Below, piece after piece: positions 12,271 through 19,717 of a stretch of 64,000 bases of DNA. Both the position numbers and the translations under genes were made by a program. The notes beneath the pieces are model-generated. The model searched no databases and was not told the DNA's origin. It worked only from the letters and a program-made list of their open reading frames with translations. The DNA comes from Deltaproteobacteria bacterium (GTDB lineage: Bacteria > Desulfobacterota > Binatia > HRBIN30 > JACQVA1). How positions within the stretch are numbered: position 1 is the stretch's first letter; the number at the start of each line of letters is the position of its first letter. The DNA lies in assembly GCA_016178705.1 (NCBI GenBank), contig JACOST010000030.1, forward strand, positions 409,167 to 473,166. Direction: 5' to 3'.

Positions 12271-12566
12271 AAGGTGTACTCCTTGCCTGCCACGATGAGA
12301 GCGTTGCCGCGTTTGCGACCAACCACGGTGATCCACACTTCCATTTCCACCACCCGGTAGAACACCCGTAGATCCTCAAGCCGCAGCTCGTAGTCGGCCA
12401 GAGCGCTGGTCCGACGCAGGCGAAACTTGTTGCGGGTCTCGATCAAGGGGTCGTTGTCGACCAGATGTCGGCGGATTCCGTCGGTGACCATTCTTTGCTC
12501 GCGAACCGGCAGCCGTCCGAGGTGATCAAGCGCCTGCGGCTTGAAGAGGATGACCCGCCGAGCCAT
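12267..12566 (-). CDS. RelE/ParE-type toxin
   Basis: A 99-residue protein with RelE-superfamily features: LDHLGRLPVREQRMVTDGIRRHL as the helical hairpin, then FRLRRTSALADYELRLEDLRVFYRV, the strand pattern of ribosome-dependent RelE mRNA interferases. The family cleaves mRNA on the ribosome or poisons gyrase (ParE branch); DLRVFYRV favours the RelE side. It is followed by the Phd/YefM antitoxin with a 4-bp overlap. A perfect palindrome 11 bp upstream of its start may be the operator. Confidence 0.75.
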   Translation of the reverse strand: MARRVILFKPQALDHLGRLPVREQRMVTDGIRRHLVDNDPLIETRNKFRLRRTSALADYELRLEDLRVFYRVVEMEVWITVVGRKRGNALIVAGKEYTL

Positions 12567-12576
12567 TCAAGCGACG

Positions 12577-12600
12577 TTGTAGCGCCGATTGGCGCTACAA
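12577..12600. repeat. Perfect palindrome upstream of the toxin-antitoxin pair
   Basis: TTGTAGCGCC and GGCGCTACAA are perfect 10-bp arms around a GATT loop. The position just upstream of the toxin start fits an autoregulatory operator. It could equally be a dispersed hairpin element. Confidence 0.5.
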
Positions 12601-12741
12601 GCTATCCGGTGTTGGCTTCCTCTCCTGTCGGGACTAAGACATGCCCGCATGCGAATCATCGCTCGACACGCCAGATCGATATTGCGAACGAGTGAAACGT
12701 CCGTTCGGCCCGCCTACACCTTCGATCCGCCGCGCCAAGCG

Positions 12742-13467
12742 ATGGGGGCGGCTATCGTCATCCTGCTTTTCTTGACCTCGTTTGCGCACGCCGGTGCCGC
12801 ACCGTCGCTCGCGGCCACTCCCCACCAGCGGCGTACGCTGGCGGCCGATAGCGGCTGGATAAAATTGTGGGACACGGCGTGGTGGATCACGCTGCGCGCC
12901 ACACCCGCCGGGGTACCGCTCGCTCGGATCGAGTACCACGCACGATTTGCTGACGATCACGATCCGCGCACTCTCGCTGGTCACTGGGACGTAGATGGCG
13001 AGGACCGCAACGGTTTTACCGGGCGCGTCCCGGTCACGTGCGCCACGCGGCCCGATTACGATCGGCGCTTGCGTGTGAAGGTGCGCGTGGTCGATGTCAA
13101 CGACACTGCCAGCGACTGGGTCGATATGGTTTTCCCGGCCACCGAGTCGAGCGGCGACGACAGTGCACCGCCGCTCACTGCCGAGCCCAGCACCGAACGC
13201 CGGAGCGAATCGCTCGGAACCGTCCAGATCATTGCGAACGACGACATGACGATCGCCGACGCGAAGGCTGCGTTGCAGCGCCGGGCGCGCGACAAGGGCG
13301 GCGATGCCGCCATCGGCTTTCGTCTGGTTGAGACCACCGGCAATCGCGTCACCTTTGCGGCCGATGTCATCCGTTACGTCGACGTGCCGGCGACGCCAAC
13401 GCCAGCACGCACCGGCACTGCGCCCGACCGCGTGCTAGCTGAGTTGGCGATGCCCGGCGCGCGGTGA
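12742..13467 (+). CDS. Exported protein of unknown function
   Basis: From the ATG at 12742 this is a 241-residue protein with a clear signal peptide (MGAAIVILLFLTSFAHAGA). In-frame starts upstream (12589, 12649) would bury the signal in the protein and are disfavoured. The middle part (HARFADDHDPRTLAGHWDVDG, then KVRVVDVNDTASDWVDM) reads like a beta-rich domain. The C-terminal 60 residues (MTIADAKAALQRRARDKGGDAAIGFRL) resemble in pattern the small YbjQ-like fold, in which Ala/Gly-Asp-Ala-x-Ile-Gly is conserved; this is a weak match by eye. It is convergent with an anion permease gene. Confidence 0.55.
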   Translation: MGAAIVILLFLTSFAHAGAAPSLAATPHQRRTLAADSGWIKLWDTAWWITLRATPAGVPLARIEYHARFADDHDPRTLAGHWDVDGEDRNGFTGRVPVTCATRPDYDRRLRVKVRVVDVNDTASDWVDMVFPATESSGDDSAPPLTAEPSTERRSESLGTVQIIANDDMTIADAKAALQRRARDKGGDAAIGFRLVETTGNRVTFAADVIRYVDVPATPTPARTGTAPDRVLAELAMPGAR

Positions 13468-13489
13468 CGAAGGCGTCGGTGCTCTCCGT

Positions 13490-14707
13490 TCACGGCGTAC
13501 CCAGCAAGAGCATTCCAACCATCAACGTAAACACCGTCAGCGGCACGCCGACCAGCATGTAGGTGAGCGGACGGATCTCGACGCCACGCCGGCGCGCGGC
13601 TTCGATCACGATCAGATTGGCGACCGAACCAGGGATCGTCAGATTTCCCGCCAACGTACTGCTCAGCGCCAGCAGCAACCACGCGTGGGTTGCGTTGGGG
13701 AACATCGGGACGACTCGCTTCAGCAGCAGCACTGCGGGGACGTTGCTGACCACGTTCGAGAGCGCGACACTCGCAGCCGTAAACCAGACGTCGGATACCA
13801 GGGCCGGCGATGACTGCAACTGCACGCGCAGCCAGGCGTCGAGGCCGCCGTGTTCCAAGCCACCGACGACGACGAACAACCCCGCGAACAGCACCAGCAA
13901 CTCCCAATCGATCAGCGCGAACACTTTCGCCGGCTTGACCCGCCGCGTGAACAGCATCCACGCGGCGGCGGCCGCCGAGCTGAAGGCGATGGGCGCGCCG
14001 GCGATCAATGTGCCAAGCAGCAACACCGTGATCGCTCCGTTTTTCAGCGCCAGCCAGCGGTGCACGCGCACGATCGAACGCCGCGGGGGCGATGCAGGCA
14101 CTCCGGTGGTCAAGTCGCGCCGAAACATCAGCGCGATCAATCCGTACGCGATGGCCAGTCCAACCAACGCCGGCAGCCACAACGCTCCGGCGAAGGAACG
14201 GTAAGGAATTCCCGACAGACTCCCGATGATCATATTCTGCGGATTGCCGGTGATTGTCGCGACACTGCCGATGTTAGCCGCTGTGGCGAGTGCGATCAGA
14301 TACGGGACCGGCTTGCGCTCGAGTGCGCGCAGTACGTCGAGCAGCAGTGGCGCGAGTACGATGCACACCACGTCGTTGACGAAGCAGGCCGACAGCACGC
14401 CCGCCAGCAGCACCACGACGGCCAATAGCTGGTACGGTCCGGCCGCGCGGCGCAGCACCAGGTCGGCGACGAGGCGAAACGCTCCCGACAATCGAAGGCA
14501 CGCCGCCACGATCATCATCGAGAACAACAGTACCAAGGTGGGGAAGTCGATGGCCGTGAGCAACCGATCGGCCGGCAGCGCGCCGGATCCCACCATACAG
14601 ACCGCGCCGATGAACGCCGCGCTGGTGCGATAGACGCGAAAGCCCGGCAACTCGCCGATGACGAGGACGAGGTACGTAGCGGCGAAGATGATCAGGGCGA
14701 CAGTCAT
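13490..14707 (-). CDS. Anion permease, ArsB/SLC13 (ion transporter superfamily)
   Basis: A 405-residue polytopic inner-membrane protein with 10-12 hydrophobic segments. Two motifs mark the IT superfamily: FVNDVVCIVLAPLLL and TITGNPQNMIIGSLSGI in the N-terminal half, mirrored by NVVSNVPAVLLL and TIPGSVANLIVIEAARRRG in the C-terminal half. These paired hairpins bind Na+ and the anion substrate. Candidate substrates are dicarboxylates, sulfate or arsenite; no arsenic gene is adjacent, so none is preferred. Downstream is a hairpin repeat, then the ubiA-type gene on the same strand. Confidence 0.85.
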   Translation of the reverse strand: MTVALIIFAATYLVLVIGELPGFRVYRTSAAFIGAVCMVGSGALPADRLLTAIDFPTLVLLFSMMIVAACLRLSGAFRLVADLVLRRAAGPYQLLAVVVLLAGVLSACFVNDVVCIVLAPLLLDVLRALERKPVPYLIALATAANIGSVATITGNPQNMIIGSLSGIPYRSFAGALWLPALVGLAIAYGLIALMFRRDLTTGVPASPPRRSIVRVHRWLALKNGAITVLLLGTLIAGAPIAFSSAAAAAWMLFTRRVKPAKVFALIDWELLVLFAGLFVVVGGLEHGGLDAWLRVQLQSSPALVSDVWFTAASVALSNVVSNVPAVLLLKRVVPMFPNATHAWLLLALSSTLAGNLTIPGSVANLIVIEAARRRGVEIRPLTYMLVGVPLTVFTLMVGMLLLGTP

Positions 14708-14719
14708 GCATCAGTGGGA

Positions 14720-14738
14720 CACAGGCAAGATGCCTGTG
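14720..14738. repeat. CACAGGCA/TGCCTGTG hairpin element
   Basis: Perfect 8-bp arms CACAGGCA and TGCCTGTG around AGA, lying 12 bp upstream of the permease start. A related hairpin lies at 17088-17106, suggesting a dispersed family. Confidence 0.55.
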
Positions 14739-14825
14739 CCACCATCAACAGAGCGGAGTGAAACAGGCGGAGTGAGGGAGAGATTCTTCGCCTTCGGCTC
14801 AGAACGACAGCTTGCGGGCCACGGC

Positions 14826-15821
14826 TCAAAAGAGGCGGCCTGGAAGGATCAGATTGAGCACCAAGCCGAGGATGAACAACCCGCCGGCGAGCTTGGTGAG
14901 GTAGAACGCCGCCGCCACGTACCACAGTGGCCACACCGGAAAATTCTTCGGCGGCGCGTCCGGCTTCGGCTGCGAGTAGATTTTCAATACGCGGAACAGC
15001 CGCGGCAGCGAGAACACTACTAACAAGGTCCACACGCCGAGCGTGCCCGCAGCGACCATGCCGAGCACGACGAAGTAGAACGCGATCATCAGCGCCATCG
15101 TCGCGTAACGAGCGGTGTCGTAGCCGAGAATCACAGGCAACGTGTGGATGCCCTTGACCTTGTCCAACTCGAACTTGTCGAGATGTTTGCCCATCAGCAC
15201 GGTCATGACCACGATGGCGTATGGGATCGACGCGACAAACACCCACGCGGGAATGTTGCCGGCGGTGACATAGTAGGTGCCGCCAGTCATCAGCGGGCCC
15301 CATACTAGGAAGACGCCGATCTCGCCGAGTCCGATGTGCTTCAACCGGATCGGCGGCGCGACGTAGAAAAAACTGATGAAGAAGCCGAGACCCGCAAACA
15401 CCACCACCGGCCAGCCGCGCAATGAGACGAGATACGCGGCGATCACCACGTCGATGAAGTTCACCAACAGGATCGCGTTGCGCAGGGTCGCCTTGGTGAC
15501 TAGGCCCGAGAGAATCGGATGCGGCGCATAGAGCGCGCGCGGATAGTCGGCCGTGTCGACGCCGCCGGAGAGGTCGTAGTAGTCGTTGATCATGTTGTTG
15601 GCGGCGTGCGCCAGCAACAGCCCGGTGGTCGCTAACAGAAACGGCGTCCAACTGAACGACCCGGCTGCGGCCGCGAGCAGCCCGCCGATGAGCGCCGACG
15701 TCAGCGTCATCGAAAACACTGCGGCGCGCACGATGATGAGCCACTTGGAGACCGGATCCATCTCCTTGTCTTTGGAGAGGTTCGCGGTCTGAATCACTTC
15801 GATCCAGTTTTGCACGACCAT
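14826..15821 (-). CDS. UbiA-family prenyltransferase (MenA-like)
   Basis: A 331-residue integral membrane prenyltransferase. The first Asp-rich motif is NNMINDYYDLSGGVDTAD, which holds the Mg-diphosphate of the polyprenyl donor; the second is near YLVSLRGWP and GKHLDKFELDKVKG, a position typical of 1,4-dihydroxy-2-naphthoate prenyltransferases. About nine hydrophobic helices are visible. CGGAGG at 15830-15835 supports the ATG at 15821. No other menaquinone gene is nearby, so the acceptor (naphthoate, hydroxybenzoate or other) cannot be fixed. It is divergent from purM. Confidence 0.85.
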   Translation of the reverse strand: MVVQNWIEVIQTANLSKDKEMDPVSKWLIIVRAAVFSMTLTSALIGGLLAAAAGSFSWTPFLLATTGLLLAHAANNMINDYYDLSGGVDTADYPRALYAPHPILSGLVTKATLRNAILLVNFIDVVIAAYLVSLRGWPVVVFAGLGFFISFFYVAPPIRLKHIGLGEIGVFLVWGPLMTGGTYYVTAGNIPAWVFVASIPYAIVVMTVLMGKHLDKFELDKVKGIHTLPVILGYDTARYATMALMIAFYFVVLGMVAAGTLGVWTLLVVFSLPRLFRVLKIYSQPKPDAPPKNFPVWPLWYVAAAFYLTKLAGGLFILGLVLNLILPGRLF

Positions 15822-15948
15822 GGCTGATCCTCCGCCGGGCTTGGGCTGTGATGATGGCTAGGTTTATCACCGCCACCCCGTCGGTCAACCGCATCGCTCT
15901 AACCAGCGGGGTTGTTCTCGCCGGGGCGGAGAGGATAGAAGATCGCCG

Positions 15949-17064
15949 ATGGCGAAACAGTCCTTCAGCTACGACGAAGCCGGCGTCGAAACGCTGCAGG
16001 TCCACGGCGGCCTGCGCGAACTCGCCGATTGGATTGGCAAGACCTTCGAGTTCAACGCCGTCCGGCCGCAGTTGCCGCTCGGCTACTTTGCCAACGTGCT
16101 GCCCCTGACGCCCGAGATCGGTCTCGCGATCTCCACCGATGGCGTCGGCACTAAGTTGCTGGTGGCGCAAGAGCTGGAGCGCTACGACACCGTCGGCATC
16201 GACTGCGTGGCGATGAATGCCAACGACATCCTCTGCGTCGGCGCGCGCCCGATTTCGCTGGTCGACTACATCGCTGTGCAGCAGGCGAACCCAAACTTCT
16301 TGGGCGAGATCGCCAAGGGTTTCTACGAAGGCGCGTGTCGAGCGTGCATCAACATCCCCGGCGGCGAAGTCGCGCAGGTGCGCGAGATGCTCCACGGTGC
16401 GCGCAGCGGCTACGCGTTCGACCTCGTCGGCACCTGCATCGGCACGGTGCATCCGGCGCGCGTTTTGATCGGGCAGGACGTGCGCCGTGGCGATGTGGTG
16501 GTCGGCATCGCGAGTAGCGGTATTCACAGCAACGGATTCACGCTCGCGCGTCGCGTGCTGTTCGAACAGGCGAAACTGCGCGCCACCGATCACGTTACCG
16601 GGCTGGCGCGCTCGGTGGGCGAAGAGTTGCTCATCCCCACGCACATCTACGTGCGCGAAGTGCTGCAGATGCTCGACGCCAACCTGGCGATCAAAGCGAT
16701 GATCCATGTGACCGGCGATGGCTTCCTCAACCTCACGCGAGTCGCGGCCCCGGTGGGGTTCGTGATTGATGCGCTGCTTGATGTGCCGCCGATCTTTCCA
16801 GTCATCCAGAGCCATGGCGGGCTCGACGATGCGGAGATGTTCCGGGTCTACAACATGGGCGTCGGCTTCTGCGTCGTCGTCGATCCGAAGGATGCGCCTC
16901 GCGTGGTCGAGAGCGCGCAGCACGAAGGCAAGCACGCCGCGCCCATCGGCTACGCCGTCGCTGATCCCGAGCGGCACATTTGGATTTCGCCGCGTGGGCT
17001 GGTGAGTCGTGACGACGTGTTCACTCGGACCGCTGCCACACCACCACCGCGAATCGTCGCGTGA
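15949..17064 (+). CDS. purM: Phosphoribosylformylglycinamidine cyclo-ligase (AIR synthase)
   Basis: A 371-residue PurM, the fifth step of de novo purine synthesis (FGAM + ATP to AIR). The ATP-binding core reads ISTDGVGTKLLVAQ and GIDCVAMNANDILCVGA, followed by DYIAVQQ and the Gly-rich SSGIHSNGFTLARR. The pattern PTHIYVREVLQML and HVTGDGFLNL belong to the C-terminal domain. The length is slightly over the usual 345 because of a short C-terminal tail (VSRDDVFTRTAATPPPR). No other pur gene is adjacent. The possibility that it is a PurM-like AIR-synthase-related protein of other function is low given the intact motifs. Confidence 0.9.
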   Translation: MAKQSFSYDEAGVETLQVHGGLRELADWIGKTFEFNAVRPQLPLGYFANVLPLTPEIGLAISTDGVGTKLLVAQELERYDTVGIDCVAMNANDILCVGARPISLVDYIAVQQANPNFLGEIAKGFYEGACRACINIPGGEVAQVREMLHGARSGYAFDLVGTCIGTVHPARVLIGQDVRRGDVVVGIASSGIHSNGFTLARRVLFEQAKLRATDHVTGLARSVGEELLIPTHIYVREVLQMLDANLAIKAMIHVTGDGFLNLTRVAAPVGFVIDALLDVPPIFPVIQSHGGLDDAEMFRVYNMGVGFCVVVDPKDAPRVVESAQHEGKHAAPIGYAVADPERHIWISPRGLVSRDDVFTRTAATPPPRIVA

Positions 17065-17087
17065 ACCTCCGCGTGAATCTCTGGTGG

Positions 17088-17130
17088 AACAGGCTTGCAG
17101 TCTGTTGCGCGCCGGCAAAGCGCCGGTGCC
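17088..17130. repeat. CAGGC-type double hairpin element
   Basis: AACAGGCT and AGTCTGTT form one hairpin (17088-17106, one non-Watson-Crick pair), followed by CCGGC...GCCGG (17112-17126). It lies between purM and ilvA and resembles the element at 14720-14738. Confidence 0.4.
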
Positions 17131-17146
17131 ACCGGTACAGTGAACC

Positions 17147-18364
17147 ATGAGCGCTGTGCGCATTTCCCTTGATCAGATCCGAGCCGCGCGCGAACGCGCG
17201 GCCGGCATCGTGAAGGTGACGCCGCTGGATCTCAGCGCGACCTTCAGCGCGCTGTGTCAGCGTCAGATCCATCTCAAACTGGAGAACCTGCAGAAGACCG
17301 GCTCCTTCAAAGTTCGCGGCGCGCTCAACAAGATTCAACTGCTCGATGAAGCAACGCGCACGCGCGGTGTCGTGACCGCGTCGGCGGGCAATCACGCGCA
17401 AGGTGTCGCCTATGCCGCGCAACGCGCGGGGGTGCCGGTCACGGTCGTGATGCCCGAGACCGCGTCGTTCAGTAAGGTCACGGCGACCAGCGGCTACGGC
17501 GCGCAGGTGGTGCTCGCCGGCCGCGACTATAGCGAGGCGTACGCGAAGGCCATCGAACTCGCCGCGCAACAACACGCGGCGTTCGTCCATGCCTTCGACG
17601 ATCGCGAGGTGATTGCGGGCCAAGGAACGCTGGGGCTCGAACTGCTCGAACAGCTTTCCGATGTCGATACGGTCGTGGTACCCGTCGGTGGCGGCGGATT
17701 GCTGGCCGGCATGGTCTCGGCGCTGCGCGGCGCCGGTTCGCGTGCCCGGATCATCGGCGTGCAAGCAGCCGGCGCGTCATCGCTGGTGCCGAGTTTGCGA
17801 TCCGGGACGCGGGTCGAGCTGGCCGCGGTCGACACCATCGCTGATGGCCTGGCAACCCGTGCGATCGGTGCGATCCCGTTCGACATCATTCGTTCAGGCA
17901 TCGACGATGCGGTCGAAGTCAGCGACGCCGAGATCGCCGACGCGGTGCTGCTGCTGCTGGAGCGCGCGAAGACCGTTGTCGAGGGTGCCGGCGCGGTTGG
18001 ACTGGCCGCGTGTCTTGCCGGTCGGTTGCCGGCACCGGCGGCAAAGGTTGCGGTACTCATCACCGGCGGCAACATCGACACCAACCTGCTCGACCGCATC
18101 ATCAACCTCGGGCTGGTGGAAGAGGGCCGCCTCTTTCGATTCACCACGCGCCTCGCCGATCGCCCCGGTGAATTGCAGCGACTGGTCACCTGCATCGCAG
18201 CGTGTCGCGCCAACATCCATCAGATCAGTCACGAGCGCGCCCAGCCCGGGTTGGCGCTGACGCAAGCCTCGGTCACGCTCGAACTCGAAACCCGCGGTCG
18301 CGAGCACATCGCGGAGATCGAGCGGGGGCTGGCCAAAGCCGGCTTTGATGTCGATAGGCGGTAA
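17147..18364 (+). CDS. ilvA: Threonine ammonia-lyase
   Basis: A 405-residue fold-type II PLP enzyme that deaminates threonine to 2-oxobutanoate, feeding isoleucine synthesis or catabolism. Lys55 in GSFKVRGA is the Schiff-base lysine, SAGNHAQGVA binds substrate, and VVPVGGGGLLAGM is the phosphate-binding loop. The C-terminal 80 residues (RPGELQRLVTCIAACRANIHQ) form a single ACT-like domain, the architecture of the shorter, catabolic-like enzymes rather than the 510-residue E. coli IlvA. It stands alone with no ilv/leu genes nearby. Confidence 0.9.
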   Translation: MSAVRISLDQIRAARERAAGIVKVTPLDLSATFSALCQRQIHLKLENLQKTGSFKVRGALNKIQLLDEATRTRGVVTASAGNHAQGVAYAAQRAGVPVTVVMPETASFSKVTATSGYGAQVVLAGRDYSEAYAKAIELAAQQHAAFVHAFDDREVIAGQGTLGLELLEQLSDVDTVVVPVGGGGLLAGMVSALRGAGSRARIIGVQAAGASSLVPSLRSGTRVELAAVDTIADGLATRAIGAIPFDIIRSGIDDAVEVSDAEIADAVLLLLERAKTVVEGAGAVGLAACLAGRLPAPAAKVAVLITGGNIDTNLLDRIINLGLVEEGRLFRFTTRLADRPGELQRLVTCIAACRANIHQISHERAQPGLALTQASVTLELETRGREHIAEIERGLAKAGFDVDRR

Positions 18365-18382
18365 GCGGTTCGCAGCTGCGAC

Positions 18383-18763
18383 TCACACCCGCAGCTTCTT
18401 CACGTCGCGCATCGGGTAGTGGCGCAGATTCCGACTGCACAGCGTTAGACCGTTTGCGTGCGCCGCCGCGGCGATCAGGGCGTCCGCAATCTCGACGCTG
18501 TGCGATCGCCCAAACGTCAGGCAATAGCTGCCGGCTTTCCGCCCGACGCGCTCGTCGATCTCGACGCAATGCAGGACGCGTTGAATGTCGGCGATGACGA
18601 ACTCCTCGCGCGGGCGAATGCCGGCGTACACTTCGGCGATCGAGACCGGCGTCCAGCCGAGAAAATCCCCGGCCGCGTCGCGGGCGGCTAGCCACTCGAC
18701 GATCGCCTCGGTGCCGCGCAACCACTCAATGATGATGTCGCTGTCGAGAAGATACTTGGCCAC
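18383..18763 (-). CDS. vapC: VapC ribonuclease toxin (PIN domain)
   Basis: A 126-residue PIN-domain endoribonuclease. The conserved acidic residues are in YLLDSDIIIEWL, SIAEVYAGIR and VEIADALIAAAA, and the C-terminal CSRNLRHYP matches the TRNxxHF/YP signature of VapC. The start overlaps the end of the vapB reading frame by 38 bp, so the two are translationally coupled. Targets of the family are tRNAs or rRNA; the target here is unknown. Confidence 0.88.
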   Translation of the reverse strand: MAKYLLDSDIIIEWLRGTEAIVEWLAARDAAGDFLGWTPVSIAEVYAGIRPREEFVIADIQRVLHCVEIDERVGRKAGSYCLTFGRSHSVEIADALIAAAAHANGLTLCSRNLRHYPMRDVKKLRV

Positions 18764-19025
18764 GTCGTCTCGCTACCGATCGCTGCGGACGCTCCGAGCG
18801 GCGCAAGTTGCGCACGTACGCGTACGAATCGGTCATGTCGTCACGCTCCGCCCAGATCCCCGCCATCTGGCGGATCACGGCGGAGCGATCCTCGACGGCT
18901 CGTCCTCCGTACGTGGCGGCCACGGCCTCGCGGACCAATTCGGAGATCGTTGTCCGACGGCGACGGCTCTCAGCCGCCAGGCGCCGGGCGCTGTCTTCGT
19001 CCAAGTACAACTGGGTCCTTTTCAT
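18726..19025 (-). CDS. vapB: VapB-type antitoxin (ribbon-helix-helix)
   Basis: A 99-residue antitoxin. The N-terminus KRTQLYLDEDSARRLAAESRRRRTTISELVREAV is a ribbon-helix-helix DNA-binding domain, followed by a toxin-wrapping segment (IWAERDDMTDSYAYVRNLR). An upstream in-frame extension from 19127 was discarded because the ATG at 19025 begins the RHH strand and lies beside a perfect palindrome at 19027-19049. The C-terminal arginine-rich tail overlaps vapC. Confidence 0.85.
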   Translation of the reverse strand: MKRTQLYLDEDSARRLAAESRRRRTTISELVREAVAATYGGRAVEDRSAVIRQMAGIWAERDDMTDSYAYVRNLRRSERPQRSVARRRGQVSSRQRHHH

Positions 19026-19026
19026 C

Positions 19027-19049
19027 GGCGATGTATAACATACATCGCC
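19027..19049. promoter_or_regulatory. Perfect palindrome, probable VapB operator
   Basis: GGCGATGTAT and ATACATCGCC are perfect 10-bp arms around AAC, ending 1 bp from the vapB ATG. The core TATAAC/GTTATA could be a -10 element, so VapBC binding would block transcription. The site is 77 bp upstream of the selenoprotein gene on the other strand and could affect it too. Confidence 0.7.
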
Positions 19050-19125
19050 ACACGAGCAAAGCATCTTGATCGACTGTCTGGGCGATCGTTCCCCTGCTGC
19101 GCGCTTTCGGCTAAGGGTCGAGACC

Positions 19126-19698
19126 ATGAATCACGTGACGATCGAAGTCCTCGACCCCACCGCTCCATCACCTCACGGCGCGGCGCAGCCGACGGCCCGG
19201 CTTGCATCGCTACGAGGCAAAGTGCTCGGCATTCGCCGCGACCGGGTGTGGCATTCGTTCCACCACTTCTCCGACCGCATCGCCGAGGTCGCGCGCGAAC
19301 AATGGGGCGCGCGCGACCTCGTGTTCTTCGATCCAGGTGTTCGGCTCGGAACCACGGAAGCGGAACGCGACAAATTGTTGCCCTTCGTGCAAGGAGTCGA
19401 GGCCGCCATTGTCGGCCTCGGTACTTGAGGGTCGTGCACGTCGTGGAGTGTCCACGACACGATTGAGTGTGAACGCGCCGGGGTCCCGACGGTGGTGGTA
19501 GTGACCGAAGTGTTCGCCAACTTGGCGCAGACCGCCGCGCGCGCGCGCGGCTACGATCATCTCGCAACGCTGGTGCTACCGCATCCGATGGAGACTCGCG
19601 ATCGTGACGAATGTCGTCGCATCGCCGACGAGCGGGCGGCCGAACTCTTCTCCTCGCTGGTGTCCGCTCCCTCTCCCTCTGGGAGAGGGCAGGGGTGA
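19126..19698 (+). CDS. UGSC-family selenoprotein (in-frame UGA read as Sec)
   Basis: The frame from the ATG at 19126 runs 100 codons to a TGA at 19426-19428, then continues open for 89 more codons to the stop at 19696-19698. Read with selenocysteine it is 190 residues with Sec101 in the motif U-G-S-C (TGA GGG TCG TGC). This matches the UGSC family of predicted selenoproteins reported from marine metagenomes (recalled knowledge). After the motif, HDTIECERAGVPTVVVVTEVF and LVLPHPM continue one domain. A bulged hairpin follows the UGA at the expected distance, and selA-selB are encoded in this window. The last residues (about 180-190) are encoded by a dispersed repeat. Function unknown; the Sec-x-x-Cys pair suggests thiol/selenol redox or reductase chemistry. 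If UGA is not decoded, the locus is two fragments with no good second start. Confidence 0.85.
19433..19461 (+). promoter_or_regulatory. Candidate bacterial SECIS hairpin
   Basis: An 8-bp perfect stem GTCGTGGA/TCCACGAC (19440-19447 with 19451-19458) closes a GTG loop. CGT (19433-19435) and ACG (19459-19461) extend it beyond a GCAC bulge on the 5' side. The loop G is 20 nt after the UGA, inside the window known for bacterial SECIS elements read by SelB. Confidence 0.7.
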
Positions 19699-19702
19699 GG
19701 GC
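19669..19702. repeat. CCCTCTCCC/GGGAGAGGG palindromic element
   Basis: Perfect 9-bp arms around TCT (19669-19689), followed by GCAGGGGTGAGGG. This looks like a widespread dispersed palindrome of proteobacterial genomes. It forms the last codons and the stop of the selenoprotein gene. A half copy lies at about 24253-24275. Confidence 0.6.
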
Positions 19703-19717
19703 TCACTAGACACGACC

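Noticed and set aside
14704..17163. An 819-codon open frame on the minus strand across ubiA and purM
   Set aside because: It is antisense or out of frame to two clearly recognisable genes and its translation has no domain; high GC leaves such frames open.
19492..19698. A separate small gene starting at GTG 19492
   Set aside because: It is the continuation of the frame from 19126, lacks a ribosome site, and its product is the second half of the UGSC domain.
19604..19717. Earlier start for the Cys-rich protein
   Set aside because: This part overlaps the selenoprotein's last codons and the dispersed palindrome; the ATG at 19718 is clear of both.
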